This document shows positions 24,312 to 36,474 of a DNA stretch of 64,000 nt, piece by piece. The translations under genes were made by a program, and so were the position numbers. Within the stretch, counting starts at the first letter, position 1, and the number at the start of each line of letters is the position of its first letter. The stretch is from assembly GCA_949752795.1 (NCBI GenBank), contig CATKHW010000422.1:2418001-2482000 (forward strand), written 5' to 3'. The stretch comes from Hyperoodon ampullatus. Taxonomy: Eukaryota > Chordata > Mammalia > Artiodactyla > Ziphiidae. The notes beneath the pieces are model-generated. The model did not search any database. It was not told the origin of the DNA and saw only the letters and a program-made list of their open reading frames with translations.

Positions 24312-26048
24312 AGAACAGTGTCTCACATTTAGAAAACACTCTTATGCCTGCTTAAGGGGGAAGGAGAGGTGGGGTGATGCATAAAACAGGAGTTTGATAT
24401 AAGCACAGGTACCGTTCCAAAAACCAACTATGGAATAGACAAGACCTACACCTTCCTCAGTGAAAGGGACTCAAAACCCCATATTTCCCGCAGAGGAATA
24501 TATCTGACTAGAAAGAATCTTAAAACCTATGTATTGATATGTCTCCGTAAGGGAATCAAGTGTGTCTAGACTGGCATAAACATGGCAGAGAGAATCAGCT
24601 CAAACCCACTATAAACAGGAATTTCAAAAACAAAACAAAAAAACTGGGAAATTCTTTACAATTCCTTCAGGGTCTCTGATGAAACCTGGAATGACCCTAT
24701 CTACAACGACAGCTGGATGTGGCATAAGGCTGGACACTTGGGACTGAGACGATTGGTGAGATTGGGTGAGCAAATGCAGACCCTTTAAAGCAATAATGCA
24801 TGGCACCCATTCCATGGGTCCCAACTCTCCAGGTTGAAGGGAATATTACTACAGTTATAACATGTATGGGAAACCTAGAGAACGGACACACTGTGAATAT
24901 GAAAGGTTTCTAAAACTCAACGAATAGTCCCTCTCCTGGTGCTCCGGTTTGACTTTCCATCTGCTTTACTATCAATCTCCCAACTTGGAGAGACAGCCCC
25001 TTTAACCTGCTGGTTCGCACAGGTTGCCAATTTGGCAGAGGATGAAAGGGAAGAGGGAGAACCAATGAGAGAGTAGCTGTTAGGCATGTGGATGGGCACA
25101 TATCACTCTAACTTCCCGGCAGGAAGAAGAATTAACCAAAGCCTCAGCCCCCCATCGGAAACCAGAATAGGTCCTGAACCAAAATTTTGGACTTGCGGTC
25201 AGCTCACAAAAAACGAGTTGAAAAATGGAGCTAAGGGGCACAGCAATTCACAAACTGGCCTAGTAATAAAGGACAACTATCGTCCAAAAATCTGTTGAGG
25301 GAAGGCAACGAGGCGGACTTGAAAGCGAGGCAGAATAGCAGGAAACAGATTTCAAGAGGTACGTTGGAATCGCCTTTAAAGCACAGGAAGAGGGGCACAA
25401 CTACGAAAATGATGCACTTGGCCAAAAAGGGCGTATGCGTTTTCTCCTGAATATATTCAGGAGAAAACGCATACGCCCTTTTTGGCCAAGCAAGCAAGCG
25501 GGCAATGCAAATCTGCACTACAAAGAAGTATCACTTCCCACCGATCAAATGGGACATCCACAAAATGTGTAAAAACCAGAAAGGCAAGACAGGCCCTGGA
25601 GAACAGGGAGCCTTGTTATGCTGATGGGCTGGATGTAAATTGCCAACTGCATCTCTGGAGGAGTATATTGTGTTCCCTAAAACAAGTAAAGAACAGAGCT
25701 AAAGGGCCAAGGGCACCTCCAGTCTAGGGAATATACCTTGGGAATTCTGAAAATCAATAAGAAAGAGCCACTCCAAAATTTAGGGCTGCATTGCTTACAA
25801 GGACCTCAACTTGGGTACACCTTAAATATCCCAGGAAATATAAAAATGGTTCAAAAATTGTGGTACTTACGTACGATGGAATATCCCTCAGCAATGAAAT
25901 CAATGTCATAAACCAGTAGCAGCATAATGGGTGGATTCAGGTATGATGATTCTAAGTGAAACAAGTCACAGAGAAAAAGAAACTTATCATAAGATATCAC
26001 TTATGAAGATCCTGTTAACATGGCTACACTTGAACTGAGTTAGGAAAG
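24312..26048 (+). repeat. Monomer 15, class C, 1737 bp
   Basis: Class C markers are gcatgtggatgggcac, gcctcagccccccatcgg, cctagtaataaagg, ccgatcaaatggg and gcatctctggagg. The palindrome at 25417-25490 is perfect. The L1 block runs 25491-26380. Confidence 0.95.
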
Positions 26049-27787
26049 AGAACAGAGTCTGACATTTAGAAAACACTCTTATGCCTGCTTAAGGGGGAAG
26101 GAGAGGTGCGGTGATGCATAAAACCAGAGTTTGATATAAGCACAGGTACCGTTCCAAAAACCAACTATGGAATAGACAAGACCTACACCTTCCTCAGTGA
26201 AAGGGAATCAAAACCCCATATTTCCCGCAGAGGAATATATCTGACTAGTAAGAATCTTAAAACCTATGTATTGATATGTCTCCGTAAGGGAATCAAGTGT
26301 GTCTAGACTGGCATAAACATGGCAGCGAGAATCAGCTCAAACCCACTATAAACAGGAATTTCAAAAACAAAACAAAAATACTGGGAAATTCTTTAAAATT
26401 CCTTCAGGGTCTCTGATGAACCGTGGAATGACCATATCTACAATGACAGCTGGATGTGGCATAAGGAGGGACACTTGGGACTGAGACGATTGGTGAGATT
26501 GGGTGAGCAAATGCAGACCCTTTAAAGCACAAATGCCTGGCACCCATTCCATGGGTCCCAACTCTTCAGGTTGAAGGGAATATTACTACAGCTATAACAT
26601 GTACGGGAAACCTAGATAACGGACACACTGTGAATACGAAAGTTTTCTAAAACTCAACGAAAAGTCCCTCTCCTGGTGCTCCGGTTTGACTTTCCATCTG
26701 CTTTACTATCAACCTCCCAACTTCGAGAGACAGCCCCTTTAACCTCCTGCTTCGCACAGGTTGCCAAATTGGGAGAGGATGAAAGGGAAGAGGGAGAACC
26801 AATGAGAGAGTAGCTGTTAGGCATTTGGACGGGCACATATCACTCTAATTTCACGGCAAGAAGAAGAATTAACCAAAGTCTCATGCACTCACTGGGAACC
26901 AGTATAGGTCCTGAACCAAAATTTTGGACTTGCGGTCAGCTCACCAAAAACGAGTTGATAAATGGAGCTCAGGGGCACAGCAATTCACAAACTGGCCGAG
27001 TAATAAAGGACAACTATCGTCCAAAAATCTGTTGAGGGAAGGCAACGAGGTGGACTTGAAAGTGAGGCAGAATAGCAGGAAACAGATTTCAAGAGGTACG
27101 TTGGAATCGCCTTTAAAGCACAGGAAGAGGGGCACAACTTCGACAATGATGCCCTTGGCCAAAAAGGGCGTATGTGTTTTCTCCTGAATATATTCAGGAG
27201 AAAACGCATACGCCCTTTTTGGCCAAGCAAGCAAGCGGGCAATGCAAATCTGCACTACAAAGAAGTATCACTTCCCACCGGTCAAAAGGGACATCCACAA
27301 AATGTGTAAAAACCAGAAAGGCAAGACAGGCCCTGGAGAACAGGGAGCCTTGTTATGCTGATGGGCGGGATGTAAATTGCCAACTGCCTCTCTAGAGGAG
27401 TGCATTGTGTTCCCTAAAACAAGTAAACAACAGAGCTACAGAGCCAAGGGCACTTCCAGCCTAGGGAATATACCTTGGGAAAACTGACAATCAATAAGAG
27501 AGAGCCACCCCAAAATTTAGGGCTGCACTGCTTACAAGGACCTCAACTTGGGTACACCTTAAATATCCCAGGAGTTATAAAAATGGTTCAAAAAATTGTG
27601 GTACTTACGTACGATGGAATATCCCTCAGCCATGAAATCTATGTCATAAGACCAGTAGCAGCAAAATGGGTGGATTCAGGTACGATGATTCTAACTGAAA
27701 TAAGTCACAGAGAAAAAGAAACTTATCATAAGATATCACTTATGAAGATCCTTTAAACATGGCTACACTTGAACTGAGTTAGGAAAG
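26049..27787 (+). repeat. Monomer 16, class E, 1739 bp
   Basis: Class E markers are agggaatcaaaacc, gaaccgtggaatg, cctagataacgg, ctaatttcacggcaag, tctcatgcactcac, gttgataaatgg, gaaaactgacaatc and ggagttataaaa. The palindrome at 27154-27227 has one left-arm mismatch (tatgtgtttt). The L1 block runs 27228-28119. Confidence 0.95.
27475..27756 (+). pseudogene. L1 ORF2 C-terminal remnant, monomer 16
   Basis: 93 codons, the E-type frame. It differs from the copy in monomer 5 by N to Y at residue 56 and S to T at 74 (LTEIS). Confidence 0.65.
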
Positions 27788-29523
27788 AGAACAGAGTCTG
27801 ACATTTAGAAAACACTCTTATGCCTGCTTAAGGGGGAAGGAGAGGTGGGGTGATGCATAAATCCAGAGTTTGATATAAGCACAGGTACCGTTCCAAAAAC
27901 CAGCTATGGAATAGACAAGACCTACACCTTCCTCAGTGAAAGGGACTCTAAACCCCATATTTCCCGCAAAGGAATATATCTGACTAGTAAGAATCTTAAA
28001 ACCTATGTATTGATATGACTCCGTAAGGGAAACAAGTTTGTCTAGACTGGCATAAACATGGCAGCGAGAATCAGCTCAAACCCACTATAAACAGGAATTT
28101 CAAATACAAAACATAAATACTGGGAAATTCTTTCCAATTCCTTCACGGTCTCTGATGACCCCTGGAATGACCATATCTACAATGACAGCTGGATGTGGCA
28201 TAAGGAGGGACACTTGGGACTGAGAGGATTGGTGAGATTGGGTGAGCAAATGCAGACCCTTTAAAGCACACATGCCTGGCACCCATTCCATGGGTCCCAA
28301 CTCTCCAGGTTGAAGGGAATATTACTACAGTTATAACATGTACGGGAAACCTAGAGAACGGACACACTGTGAATACGAAAGGTTTCTAAAACTCAACGAA
28401 GAGTCCCTCTCCTGGTGCTCTGGTTTGACTTTCGATCTGCTTTACTATCAACCTCCCAACTTGGAGAGACAGCCCCTTTAACCTCCTGGTTCACACAGGT
28501 TGCCAAATTGGGAGAGGATGAAAGGGAAAAGGGAGAACCAGTGAGAGAGTAGCTGTTAGGCATTTGGACGGGCACATATCACTCTAAATTCCCGGGAAGA
28601 AGAAGAATTAACCAAAGTCTCAGCCACCCACTGGGAACCAGTATAGGTCCTGAACCAAAATTTTGGACTTGCAATCAGCTCACCAAATACGAGTTGAAAA
28701 ATGGAGCTCAGGGGCACAGCAATTCACAAACTGGCCGAGTAATAAAGGACAACTATCGTCCAAAAATCTGTTGAGGGAAGGCAACGAGGTGGACTTGAAA
28801 GCGAGGCAGAATAGCAGGAAACAGATTTCAAGTGGTACGTCGGAATCGCCTTTAAAGCACAGGAAGAGGGTCACAACTTCGAAAATGATGCACTTGGCCA
28901 AAAAGGGCGTATGCGTTTTCTCCTGAATATATTCAGGAGAAAACACATACGCCTTTTTTGGCCAAGCAAGCAAGCGGGCATTGCAAACCTGCACTACAAA
29001 GAAGTATCACTTCCCACCGGTCAAAAGGGACATCCACAAAATGTGTAAAAACCAGAAAGGCAAGACAGGCCCTGGAGAACAGGGAGCCTTGTTATGCTGA
29101 TGGGCGGGATGTAAATTGCCAACTGCCTCTCTGGAGGAGTATATTGTGTTCCCTAAAACAAGTAAAGAACAGAGCTAAAGAGCCAAGGGCACTTCCAGTC
29201 TAGGGAATATACATTGGGAATTCTGAAAATCAATAAGACAGCGCCACCCCAAAATTTAGGGCTGCACTGCTTACAAGGACCTCAACTTGGGTACACCTTA
29301 AATATCCCAGGAAATATAAAAATGGTTCAAATATTGTGGTACTTACGTACGATGGAATATACCTCAGCCATGAAATCAATGTCATAAACCAGTAGCAGCA
29401 AAATGGGTGGATTCAGGTACGATGATTCTAAGTGAAATAAGTCACAGAGAAAAAGAAACTTATCATAAGATATCACTTATGAAGATCCTGTAACATGGCT
29501 ACACTTGAACTGAGTTAGGAAAG
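27788..29523 (+). repeat. Monomer 17, class D, 1736 bp
   Basis: Full class D set plus aagtggtacgtcgg and gctctggtttg, shared with monomers 20 and 25. The palindrome at 28893-28966 has two right-arm mismatches (acacatacgcctttttt). The L1 block runs 28967-29855. Confidence 0.95.
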
Positions 29524-31260
29524 AGAACAGTGTCTCACATTTAGAAAACACCCTTATGCCTGCTTACGGGGGAAGGAGAGGTCGGGTGATGCATAAAACC
29601 AGACTTTAATATAAGCACAGGTCCCGTTCCAAAAACCAACTATGGAATAGACAAGACCTACACCTTCCTCAGTGAAAGGGACTCAAAACCCCTTATTTCC
29701 CACAGAGGAATATATCTGACTAGTAAGAATCTTAAAACCTATGTATTGATATGTCTCCGTAAGGGAATCAAGTGTGTCTAGACTGGCATAAACATGGCAG
29801 CGAGAATCAGCTCAAACCCACTATAAACAGGAATTTCAAAAACAAAACAAAAAAACTGGGAAATTCTTTACAATTCCTTCAGGGTCTCTGATGAAACCTG
29901 GAATGACCCTATCTACAACGACAGCTGGATGTGGCATAAGGCTGGACACTTGGGACTGAGACGATTGGTGAGATTGGGTGAGCAAATGCAGACCCTTTAA
30001 AGCAATAATGCATGGCACCCATTCCATGGGTCCCAACTCTCCAGGTTGAAGGGAATATTACTACAGTTATAACATGTATGGGAAACCTAGAGAACGGACA
30101 CACTGTGAATATGAAAGGTTTCTAAAACTCAACGAATAGTCCCTCTCCTGGTGCTCCGGTTTGACTTTCCATCTGCTTTACTATCAATCTCCCAACTTGG
30201 AGAGACAGCCCCTTTAACCTGCTGGTTCGCACAGGTTGCCAATTTGGCAGAGGATGAAAGGGAAGAGGGAGAACCAATGAGAGAGTAGCTGTTAGGCATG
30301 TGGATGGGCACATATCACTCTAACTTCCCGGCAGGAAGAAGAATTAACCAAAGCCTCAGCCCCCCATCGGAAACCAGAATAGGTCCTGAACCAAAATTTT
30401 GGACTTGCGGTCAGCTCACAAAAAACGAGTTGAAAAATGGAGCTAAGGGGCACAGCAATTCACAAACTGGCCTAGTAATAAAGGACAACTATCGTCCAAA
30501 AATCTGTTGAGGGAAGGCAACGAGGCGGACTTGAAAGCGAGGCAGAATAGCAGGAAACAGATTTCAAGAGGTACGTTGGAATCGCCTTTAAAGCACAGGA
30601 AGAGGGGCACAACTACGAAAATGATGCACTTGGCCAAAAAGGGCGTATGCGTTTTCTCCTGAATATATTCAGGAGAAAACGCATACGCCCTTTTTGGCCA
30701 AGCAAGCAAGCGGGCAATGCAAATCTGCACTACAAAGAAGTATCACTTCCCACCGATCAAATGGGACATCCACAAAATGTGTAAAAACCAGAAAGGCAAG
30801 ACAGGCCCTGGAGAACAGGGAGCCTTGTTATGCTGATGGGCTGGATGTAAATTGCCAACTGCATCTCTGGAGGAGTATATTGTGTTCCCTAAAACAAGTA
30901 AAGAACAGAGCTAAAGGGCCAAGGGCACCTCCAGTCTAGGGAATATACCTTGGGAATTCTGAAAATCAATAAGAAAGAGCCACTCCAAAATTTAGGGCTG
31001 CATTGCTTACAAGGACCTCAACTTGGGTACACCTTAAATATCCCAGGAAATATAAAAATGGTTCAAAAATTGTGGTACTTACGTACGATGGAATATCCCT
31101 CAGCAATGAAATCAATGTCATAAACCAGTAGCAGCATAATGGGTGGATTCAGGTATGATGATTCTAAGTGAAACAAGTCACAGAGAAAAAGAAACTTATC
31201 ATAAGATATCACTTATGAAGATCCTGTTAACATGGCTACACTTGAACTGAGTTAGGAAAG
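29524..31260 (+). repeat. Monomer 18, A/C chimera, 1737 bp
   Basis: The first ~280 bases are class A (tcgggtgatgcata, actttaatataag, cttatttcccac, gcagcgag at 29798). From aaacaggaatttc (29828) on, it is class C and copies monomer 15. The palindrome at 30629-30702 is perfect. The L1 block runs 30703-31592. Confidence 0.94.
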
Positions 31261-32999
31261 AGAACAGAGTCTGACATTTAGAAAACACTCTTATGCCTGC
31301 TTAAGGGGGAAGGAGAGGTGCGGTGATGCATAAAACCAGAGTTTGATATAAGCACAGGTACCGTTCCAAAAACCAACTATGGAATAGACAAGACCTACAC
31401 CTTCCTCAGTGAAAGGGAATCAAAACCCCATATTTCCCGCAGAGGAATATATCTGACTAGTAAGAATCTTAAAACCTATGTATTGATATGTCTCCGTAAG
31501 GGAATCAAGTGTGTCTAGACTGGCATAAACATGGCAGCGAGAATCAGCTCAAACCCACTATAAACAGGAATTTCAAAAACAAAACAAAAATACTGGGAAA
31601 TTCTTTAAAATTCCTTCAGGGTCTCTGATGAACCGTGGAATGACCATATCTACAATGACAGCTGGATGTGGCATAAGGAGGGACACTTGGGACTGAGACG
31701 ATTGGTGAGATTGGGTGAGCAAATGCAGACCCTTTAAAGCACAAATGCCTGGCACCCATTCCATGGGTCCCAACTCTTCAGGTTGAAGGGAATATTACTA
31801 CAGCTATAACATGTACGGGAAACCTAGATAACGGACACACTGTGAATACGAAAGTTTTCTAAAACTCAACGAAAAGTCCCTCTCCTGGTGCTCCGGTTTG
31901 ACTTTCCATCTGCTTTACTATCAACCTCCCAACTTCGAGAGACAGCCCCTTTAACCTCCTGCTTCGCACAGGTTGCCAAATTGGGAGAGGATGAAAGGGA
32001 AGAGGGAGAACCAATGAGAGAGTAGCTGTTAGGCATTTGGACGGGCACATATCACTCTAATTTCACGGCAAGAAGAAGAATTAACCAAAGTCTCATGCAC
32101 TCACTGGGAACCAGTATAGGTCCTGAACCAAAATTTTGGACTTGCGGTCAGCTCACCAAAAACGAGTTGATAAATGGAGCTCAGGGGCACAGCAATTCAC
32201 AAACTGGCCGAGTAATAAAGGACAACTATCGTCCAAAAATCTGTTGAGGGAAGGCAACGAGGTGGACTTGAAAGTGAGGCAGAATAGCAGGAAACAGATT
32301 TCAAGAGGTACGTTGGAATCGCCTTTAAAGCACAGGAAGAGGGGCACAACTTCGACAATGATGCCCTTGGCCAAAAAGGGCGTATGTGTTTTCTCCTGAA
32401 TATATTCAGGAGAAAACGCATACGCCCTTTTTGGCCAAGCAAGCAAGCGGGCAATGCAAATCTGCACTACAAAGAAGTATCACTTCCCACCGGTCAAAAG
32501 GGACATCCACAAAATGTGTAAAAACCAGAAAGGCAAGACAGGCCCTGGAGAACAGGGAGCCTTGTTATGCTGATGGGCGGGATGTAAATTGCCAACTGCC
32601 TCTCTAGAGGAGTGCATTGTGTTCCCTAAAACAAGTAAACAACAGAGCTACAGAGCCAAGGGCACTTCCAGCCTAGGGAATATACCTTGGGAAAACTGAC
32701 AATCAATAAGAGAGAGCCACCCCAAAATTTAGGGCTGCACTGCTTACAAGGACCTCAACTTGGGTACACCTTAAATATCCCAGGAGTTATAAAAATGGTT
32801 CAAAAAATTGTGGTACTTACGTACGATGGAATATCCCTCAGCCATGAAATCTATGTCATAAGACCAGTAGCAGCAAAATGGGTGGATTCAGGTACGATGA
32901 TTCTAACTGAAATAAGTCACAGAGAAAAAGAAACTTATCATAAGATATCACTTATGAAGATCCTTTAAACATGGCTACACTTGAACTGAGTTAGGAAAG
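31261..32999 (+). repeat. Monomer 19, class E, 1739 bp
   Basis: Near-identical to monomer 16, 5212 bp upstream; I saw no difference on reading. The palindrome at 32366-32439 has the same left-arm mismatch. The L1 block runs 32440-33331. Confidence 0.95.
32687..32968 (+). pseudogene. L1 ORF2 C-terminal remnant, monomer 19
   Basis: Same translation as the monomer 16 copy, as expected from the 5212 bp block duplication. Confidence 0.65.
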
Positions 33000-34737
33000 A
33001 GAACAGAGTCTGACATTTAGAAAACACTCTTATGCCTGCTTAAGGGGGAAGGAGAGGTGGGGTGATGCATAAATCCAGAGTTTGATATAAGCACAGGTAC
33101 CGTTCCAAAAACCAGCTATGGAATAGACAAGACCTACACCTTCCTCAGTGAAAGGGACTCAAAACCCCATATTTCCCGCAAAGGAATATATCTGACTAGT
33201 AAGAATCTTAAAACCTATGTATTGATATGACTCCGTAAGGGAAACAAGTTTGTCTAGACTGGCATAAACATGGCAGCGAGAATCAGCTCAAACCCACTAT
33301 AAACAGGAATTTCAAATACAAAACATAAATACTGGGAAATTCTTTCCAATTCCTTCACGGTCTCTGATGACCCCTGGAATGACCATATCTACAATGACAG
33401 CTGGATGTGGCATAAGGAGGGACACTTGGGACTGAGAGGATTGGTGAGATTGGGTGAGCAAATGCAGACCCTTTAAAGCACACATGCCTGGCACCCATTC
33501 CATGGGTCCCAACTCTCCAGGTTGAAGGGAATATTACTACAGTTATAACATGTACGGGAAACCTAGAGAACGGACACACTGTGAATACGAAAGGTTTCTA
33601 AAACTCAACGAAGAGTCCCTCTCCTGGTGCTCTGGTTTGACTTTCGATCTGCTTTACTATCAACCTCCCAACTTGGAGAGACAGCCCCTTTAACCTCCTG
33701 GTTCACACAGGTTGCCAAATTGGGAGAGGATGAAAGGGAAAAGGGAGAACCAGTGAGAGAGTAGCTGTTAGGCATTTGGACGGGCACATATCACTCTAAA
33801 TTCCCCGGAAGAAGAAGAATTAACCAAAGTCTCAGCCACCCACTGGGAACCAGTATAGGTCCTGAACCAAAATTTTGGACTTGCAATCAGCTCACCAAAT
33901 ACGAGTTGAAAAATGGAGCTCAGGGGCACAGCAATTCACAAACTGGCCGAGTAATAAAGGACAACTATCGTCCAAAAATCTGTTGAGGGAAGGGCAACGA
34001 GGTGGACTTGAAAGCGAGGCAGAATAGCAGGAAACAGATTTCAAGTGGTACGTCGTGAATCGCCTTTAAAGCACAGGAAGAGGGTCACAACTTCGAAAAT
34101 GATGCACTTGGCCAAAAAGGGCGTATGCGTTTTCTCCTGAATATATTCAGGAGAAAACACATACGCCTTTTTTGGCCAAGCAAGCAAGCGGGCATTGCAA
34201 TCCTGCACTACAAAGAAGTATCACTTCCCACCGGTCAAAAGGACATCCACAAAATGTGTAAAAACCAGAAAGGCAAGACAGGCCCTGGAGAACAGGGGAG
34301 CCTTGTTATGCTGATGGGCGGGATGTAAATTGCCAACTGCCTCTCTGGAGGAGTATATTGTGTTCCCTAAAACAAGTAAAGAACAGAGCTAAAGAGCCAA
34401 GGGCACTTCCAGTCTAGGGAATATACATTGGGAATTCTGAAAATCAATAAGACAGCGCCACCCCAAAATTTAGGGCTGCACTGCTTACAAGGACCTCAAC
34501 TTGGGTACACCTTAAATATCCCAGGAAATATAAAAATGGTTCAAATATTGTGGTACTTACGTACGATGGAATATACCTCAGCCATGAAATCAATGTCATA
34601 AACCAGTAGCAGCAAAATGGGTGGATTCAGGTACGATGATTCTAAGTGAAATAAGTCACAGAGAAAAAGAAACTTATCATAAGATATCACTTATGAAGAT
34701 CCTGTAACATGGCTACACTTGAACTGAGTTAGGAAAG
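33000..34737 (+). repeat. Monomer 20, class D with a cluster of indels, 1738 bp
   Basis: Copy of monomer 17 except for a run of differences from about 33800 to 34310: ttccccgg, gaagggcaacg (extra g), cgtcgtgaatcg (extra t), gcaatcctgc, tcaaaaggacatc (missing g) and acaggggagcc (extra g). The net gain is two bases. The palindrome at 34107-34180 has two right-arm mismatches. The L1 block runs 34181-35069. Confidence 0.94.
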
Positions 34738-36474
34738 AGAACAGTGTCTCACATTTAGAAAACACCCTTATGCCTGCTTACGGGGGAAGGAGAGGTCGGG
34801 TGATGCATAAAACCAGACTTTAATATAAGCACAGGTCCCGTTCCAAAAACCAACTATGGAATAGACAAGACCTACACCTTCCTCAGTGAAAGGGACTCAA
34901 AACCCCTTATTTCCCACAGAGGAATATATCTGACTAGTAAGAATCTTAAAACCTATGTATTGATATGTCTCCGTAAGGGAATCAAGTGTGTCTAGACTGG
35001 CATAAACATGGCAGCGAGAATCAGCTCAAACCCACTATAAAAAGGAATTTCAAAAACAAAACAAAAAAACTGGGAAATTCTTTACAATTCCTTCACGGTC
35101 TCTGATGAAACCTGGAATGACCCTATGTACAACGACAGCTGGATGAGGCATAAGGCTGGACACTTGAGACTGAGAGGATTGGTGAGATTGGGTGAGCGAA
35201 TGCAGACTCTTTAAAGCACAAATGCCTGGCACCCATTCCATGGGTCCCAACTCTCCAGGTTAAAGGGAATATTACTACAGCTATAACATGTACGGTAAAC
35301 CTAGAGAACGGACACACTGTGAACACGAAAAGTTTCCAAAACTCAACGAATAGTCCCTCTCCTGGTGCTCGGGTTTGACTTTCCATCTGCTTTACTATCA
35401 ACCTTCCAACTTGGAGAGACAGCGCCTTTAACCTCCTGTTTCGCACAGGTTTCCAATTTGGCAGAGGATGAAAGGGAAGAGGGAGAACCAATGAGAGAGT
35501 AGCTGTTAGGCATTTGGACGGGCACATTTCACTCTAATTTCCCAGCAGGAAGAAGAATTAACCAAAGTCTCAGCCCCCCATCGGGAACCAGCATAGGTCC
35601 TGAACCAAAATTTTGGACTTGCGGTCAGCTCACAAAAAACGAGTTGAAAAATGGAGCTAAGGGGCACAGCAATTCACAAACTGGCCGAGTAATAAAGGAC
35701 AACTATCGTCCAAAAATCTGTTGAGGGAAGGCAACGAGGCGGACTTGAAAGCGAGGCAGAATAGCAGGAAACAGATTTCAAGAGGTACGTTGGAATCGCC
35801 TTTAAAGCACAGGAAGAGGGGCCCAACTACGAAAATGATGCCCTTGGCCAAAAAGGGCGTATGCGTTTTCTCCTGAATATATTCAGGAGAAAACGCATAC
35901 GCCCTTTTTGGCCAAGCAAGCAAGCGGGCAATGCAAATCTGCACTACAAAGAAGTATCACTTCCCACCGGTCAAAAGGGACATCCACAAAATGTGTAAAA
36001 ACCAGAAAGGCAAGACAGGCCCTGGAGAACAGGGAGCCTTGTTATGCTGATGGGCGGGATGTAAATTGCCAACTGCCTCTCTGGAGGAGTATATTGTGTT
36101 CCCTAAAAGAAGTAAAGAACAGAGCTAAAGAGCCAAGGGCACTTCCAGTCTAGGGAATATACCTTGGGAATTCTGAAAATCAATAAGACAGAGCCACCCC
36201 AAAATTTAGGGCTGCACTGCTTACAAGGACCTCAACTTGGGTACACCTTAAATATCCCAGGAAATATAAAAATGGTTCAAAAATTGTGGTACTTACGTAC
36301 GATGGAATATCCCTCAGCCATGAAATCAATGTCATAAACCAGTAGCAGCAAAATGGGTGGATTCAGGTACGATGATTCTAAGTGAAATAAGTCCCACAGA
36401 AAAAGAAACTTATCATAAGATATCACTTATGAAGATCCTGTAAACATGGCTACACTTGAACTGAGTTAGGAAAG
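34738..36474 (+). repeat. Monomer 21, class A (A2), 1737 bp
   Basis: Matches monomer 13 apart from gcttacgggggaagg near the start and aaaagaagtaaag near 36106. The palindrome at 35843-35916 is perfect. The L1 block runs 35917-36806. Confidence 0.95.

Larger units (their letters stand above)
20839..29523 (+). repeat. HOR unit 5, complete: A - B - C - E - D (8685 bp)
   Basis: This is the first complete five-monomer unit from the left. Monomer lengths are 1737, 1736, 1737, 1739 and 1736. The class-specific variants match those of units 7 and 8. Confidence 0.85.
29524..34737 (+). repeat. HOR unit 6, shortened: A/C - E - D (3 monomers, 5214 bp)
   Basis: The first monomer is A for about 280-300 bases and then C, so class B is absent. 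The E and D monomers are near copies of those in unit 5 at a distance of 5212 bp. The D monomer holds a cluster of unusual indels. Confidence 0.8.
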
